64,000 nucleotides of DNA. It comes from Falsiroseomonas sp051433165. Lineage in GTDB: Bacteria; Pseudomonadota; Alphaproteobacteria; Acetobacterales; Acetobacteraceae. Under the pieces are notes generated by a model, which saw only the letters and a list, made by a program, of their open reading frames with translations, was not told the origin of the DNA and searched no databases. The stretch covers positions 86,904-150,903 of the forward strand of contig NZ_JBHMFS010000015.1 in assembly GCF_051433165.1 (NCBI RefSeq), written 5' to 3'. This document shows, piece by piece, positions 62,516 to 64,000 of the stretch (position 1 is its first letter; each line of letters opens with the position of its first letter). The position numbers were made by a program, and so were the translations under genes.

Positions 62516-63838
62516 ATGGACAGCACCGTTTTCCATCCAGAATTTAAGCCACAGCCCTACTGGTGGGAAGCAATCCCGATCGGCACGAATCCGGATGCCG
62601 AGCTGCCGGCGAAGGCCGATGTCGTCGTCGTTGGCGGCGGTCTCACTGCGTTAAACTGCGCGATCGAACTGGCCCGCGGGGGCGCGAAGCCGGTGGTGCT
62701 GGAGGCGGAGGATTTCGGCTTCGGCGCCTCCACCCGCAACGGCGGCGCCGTCTCCGGCGGCGTCAACCTCGGTAAGGGCATGTCGGGGGCGAAGGCGGGC
62801 GATGGCTCGATCGATCCAGTGGTGCGCGCAATGATCGGCGACGCCGCCGAGAGCTTCACACATATCGAGACGATGATCACGCGCGAAGGCATCGAATGTC
62901 AGTATGAGCGCTGCGGCCGCTTCGTCGGCGCCTTCACCCCAAAGCACTATGACGGCCTGGCCGCGCGCATCGATCTTCTGAACGGCGAGGCAAAGGCGGA
63001 GGCCAGCATGGTCCCGCGCGAGCGGCAGCGCGAGGAGATCGCGTCGGATTTCTACCGGGGCGGCATGGCGATCGAGCGCAGCGGCAAGCTGCATCCGGGC
63101 CTCTACCACCGCGGTCTGATGGCGGCTGCGGAACGCCATGGCGCGACACTGATGGGCCGCACGCGCGCCGGCAGGCTGGCGCGCCAGGGCGCGGGTTGGA
63201 CGGTCGAAACCTCCCGCGGGACCATCGCGGCGGATGAGGTCGTCATCGCAACCAACGGCTACACTGGCGGGCTGACACCGGACCTCCAGCGGCGCGTCAT
63301 TCCGCTTGCATCGCATATCATCGCAACGGAGCCGCTGGATGCGGATCTCGCGCGCAGCCTAATTCCGAAGGGGCGCACGCTGTCCGATACGCGACGGGTG
63401 CTGTCCTATTATCGCATGTCGCCGGACGGTACGCGCGTGCTCTATGGCGGCCGCGCACGCTTCACTCAGGTGGGGCCGGAGGTCTCCGCGCCGGCGCTGC
63501 ATGCGATGATGCTGGCCCGCTGGCCACAGCTGAAGGGTGTACGGGTCACCCATGCCTGGACGGGCAATACCGCCTTCACCTTCGACTTCCTGCCGCATAT
63601 GGGCGTCACCGAGAAGGGCCTGCACTACGCCATGGGCTGCAACGGCTCGGGCGTCGCGATGCTCTCCTATCTGGGCGGGCAGATCGGGCGGAAAATCCTG
63701 GGTGGCGGCAACCGCGTCACCGCCTTCGACGGGCGGGACTTTCCGACCAGGCCGTTTTACACTGGCTACCCATGGTTCCTGCCAGTCGTCGGTACCTACT
63801 ACCGATTTCGCGACTGGCTTGACCGCAAGGTCGCCTGA
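62516..63838 (+). CDS. FAD-dependent oxidoreductase of the DAO family
   Basis: 440 residues from ATG 62516, or 445 from ATG 62501. The ADP-binding loop is VVVVGGGLTALNCAIELARGG, then the family block FGFGASTRNGGAVSGGV, and HAWTGNTAFTFDFLPHMGV and GCNGSGVAMLSYLGG late in the protein. It oxidises a secondary amine, D-amino acid or glycine derivative. GAGG lies nine bases before 62516; 62501 would couple it to the permease stop. It likely acts on the imported compound. Confidence 0.9.
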   Translation: MDSTVFHPEFKPQPYWWEAIPIGTNPDAELPAKADVVVVGGGLTALNCAIELARGGAKPVVLEAEDFGFGASTRNGGAVSGGVNLGKGMSGAKAGDGSIDPVVRAMIGDAAESFTHIETMITREGIECQYERCGRFVGAFTPKHYDGLAARIDLLNGEAKAEASMVPRERQREEIASDFYRGGMAIERSGKLHPGLYHRGLMAAAERHGATLMGRTRAGRLARQGAGWTVETSRGTIAADEVVIATNGYTGGLTPDLQRRVIPLASHIIATEPLDADLARSLIPKGRTLSDTRRVLSYYRMSPDGTRVLYGGRARFTQVGPEVSAPALHAMMLARWPQLKGVRVTHAWTGNTAFTFDFLPHMGVTEKGLHYAMGCNGSGVAMLSYLGGQIGRKILGGGNRVTAFDGRDFPTRPFYTGYPWFLPVVGTYYRFRDWLDRKVA

Positions 63839-64000
63839 CGCCCGCGGCTGCCAGATACTGCCACAAGGCGGAACGGCGCCCAGGCTGGGCGGGGGCGATC
63901 GGGATGTTCAAGCTTACTGGCGGCGCCTGCCGCCTTCGGTCAGCGCTGCGTGGCATGGGGTGCGCGGGGCGCCAGGATTCGAAGACACCTTCCTAAATTG
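63839..64000. other. Downstream intergenic DNA to the window edge
   Basis: 162 bases after the DAO-family oxidase with no gene, hairpin or tRNA that I can support. A GGATTCGAAG-like string near 63974 recalls a tRNA T-loop but has no pairing stem. Confidence 0.4.

Noticed and set aside
63950..64000. GGGGCGCCAGGATTCGAAG near the window end resembles a tRNA 3' end.
   Set aside because: The bases either side of TTCGAAT do not pair, and no acceptor stem is visible.

Overview
The window is GC-rich, densely packed chromosomal DNA with many 4-base ATGA/GTGA gene overlaps. Its gene content (TAXI-type TRAP transporter, complete pqqABCDE, phosphonate-type ABC transporter, Acr3, ArsR-SRPBCC pairs, Tat-exported binding proteins) fits an alphaproteobacterium of the Acetobacteraceae, something like Roseomonas. 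That placement is inference. No rRNA, tRNA or CRISPR array was recognised.

Layout. 0-4 kb: the end of a probable ureidoglycolate lyase, the PuuE-type allantoinase and a two-gene TAXI/TRAP transporter, suggesting ureide or purine catabolism. 4-10 kb: an MFS permease, release factor 3 (prfC, TTG start), a DksA/TraR zinc-finger protein, and a DUF6165 / family-9 glycosyltransferase / FkbM methyltransferase cassette for surface glycans. 10-15.4 kb: two metal(loid) resistance units meeting tail to tail. One is arsR-acr3. The other is arsR, a permease broken by one missing base, a thioredoxin-like protein and a P1B ATPase with SPC and HEGS motifs. 15.6-21 kb: a DUF533/TerB-like protein, an enolase-superfamily enzyme and a phnDCEE-type ABC transporter. 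21-25 kb: an AI-2E-family permease and four small envelope or stress proteins (PepSY, CsbD, PRC-barrel, lipoprotein), two of them preceded by GGCAAC-N16-CGYT boxes resembling alphaproteobacterial general-stress promoters. A DUF1501 remnant follows.

25-32 kb: a HupE/UreJ protein; a tightly packed five-gene operon (ArsR, SRPBCC, DUF1579, BNR-repeat protein, MoaD/ThiS-like carrier) with a palindrome over its start codon; an HpaI aldolase; and an exbB-exbD-tonB operon behind a Fur-box-like repeat. 32.7-38 kb: ilvD, small unknown genes, a cold-shock gene and a hybrid unknown protein coupled to a HisC-like aminotransferase. 38-43 kb: the PQQ operon pqqABCDE, including the 26-residue pqqA, followed by an MFS gene, with a DUF302 gene upstream. 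43.2-45.3 kb: a small accessory patch with a serine-recombinase remnant, an alpha/beta hydrolase and an exonuclease III paralogue.

45-64 kb: catabolic and uptake modules. An HSL-type esterase lies divergent to a six-gene Liv-type ABC operon with an SDR dehydrogenase inserted. A Baeyer-Villiger-type monooxygenase converges on it. Next come decayed sequence (a frameshifted PEP-hydrolase-family gene with a possible sigma-54 AAA remnant, and an IS1380-type transposase remnant), a TetR regulator divergent from an acyl-CoA ligase and an enoyl-CoA hydratase, and a Pot-type ABC transporter with a DAO-type oxidase. The most interesting items are the ArsR-SRPBCC-DUF1579-BNR-MoaD operon, the hybrid unknown gene coupled to the aminotransferase, the frameshifted metal permease beside an atypical P1B ATPase, and the SDR inside the Liv operon.
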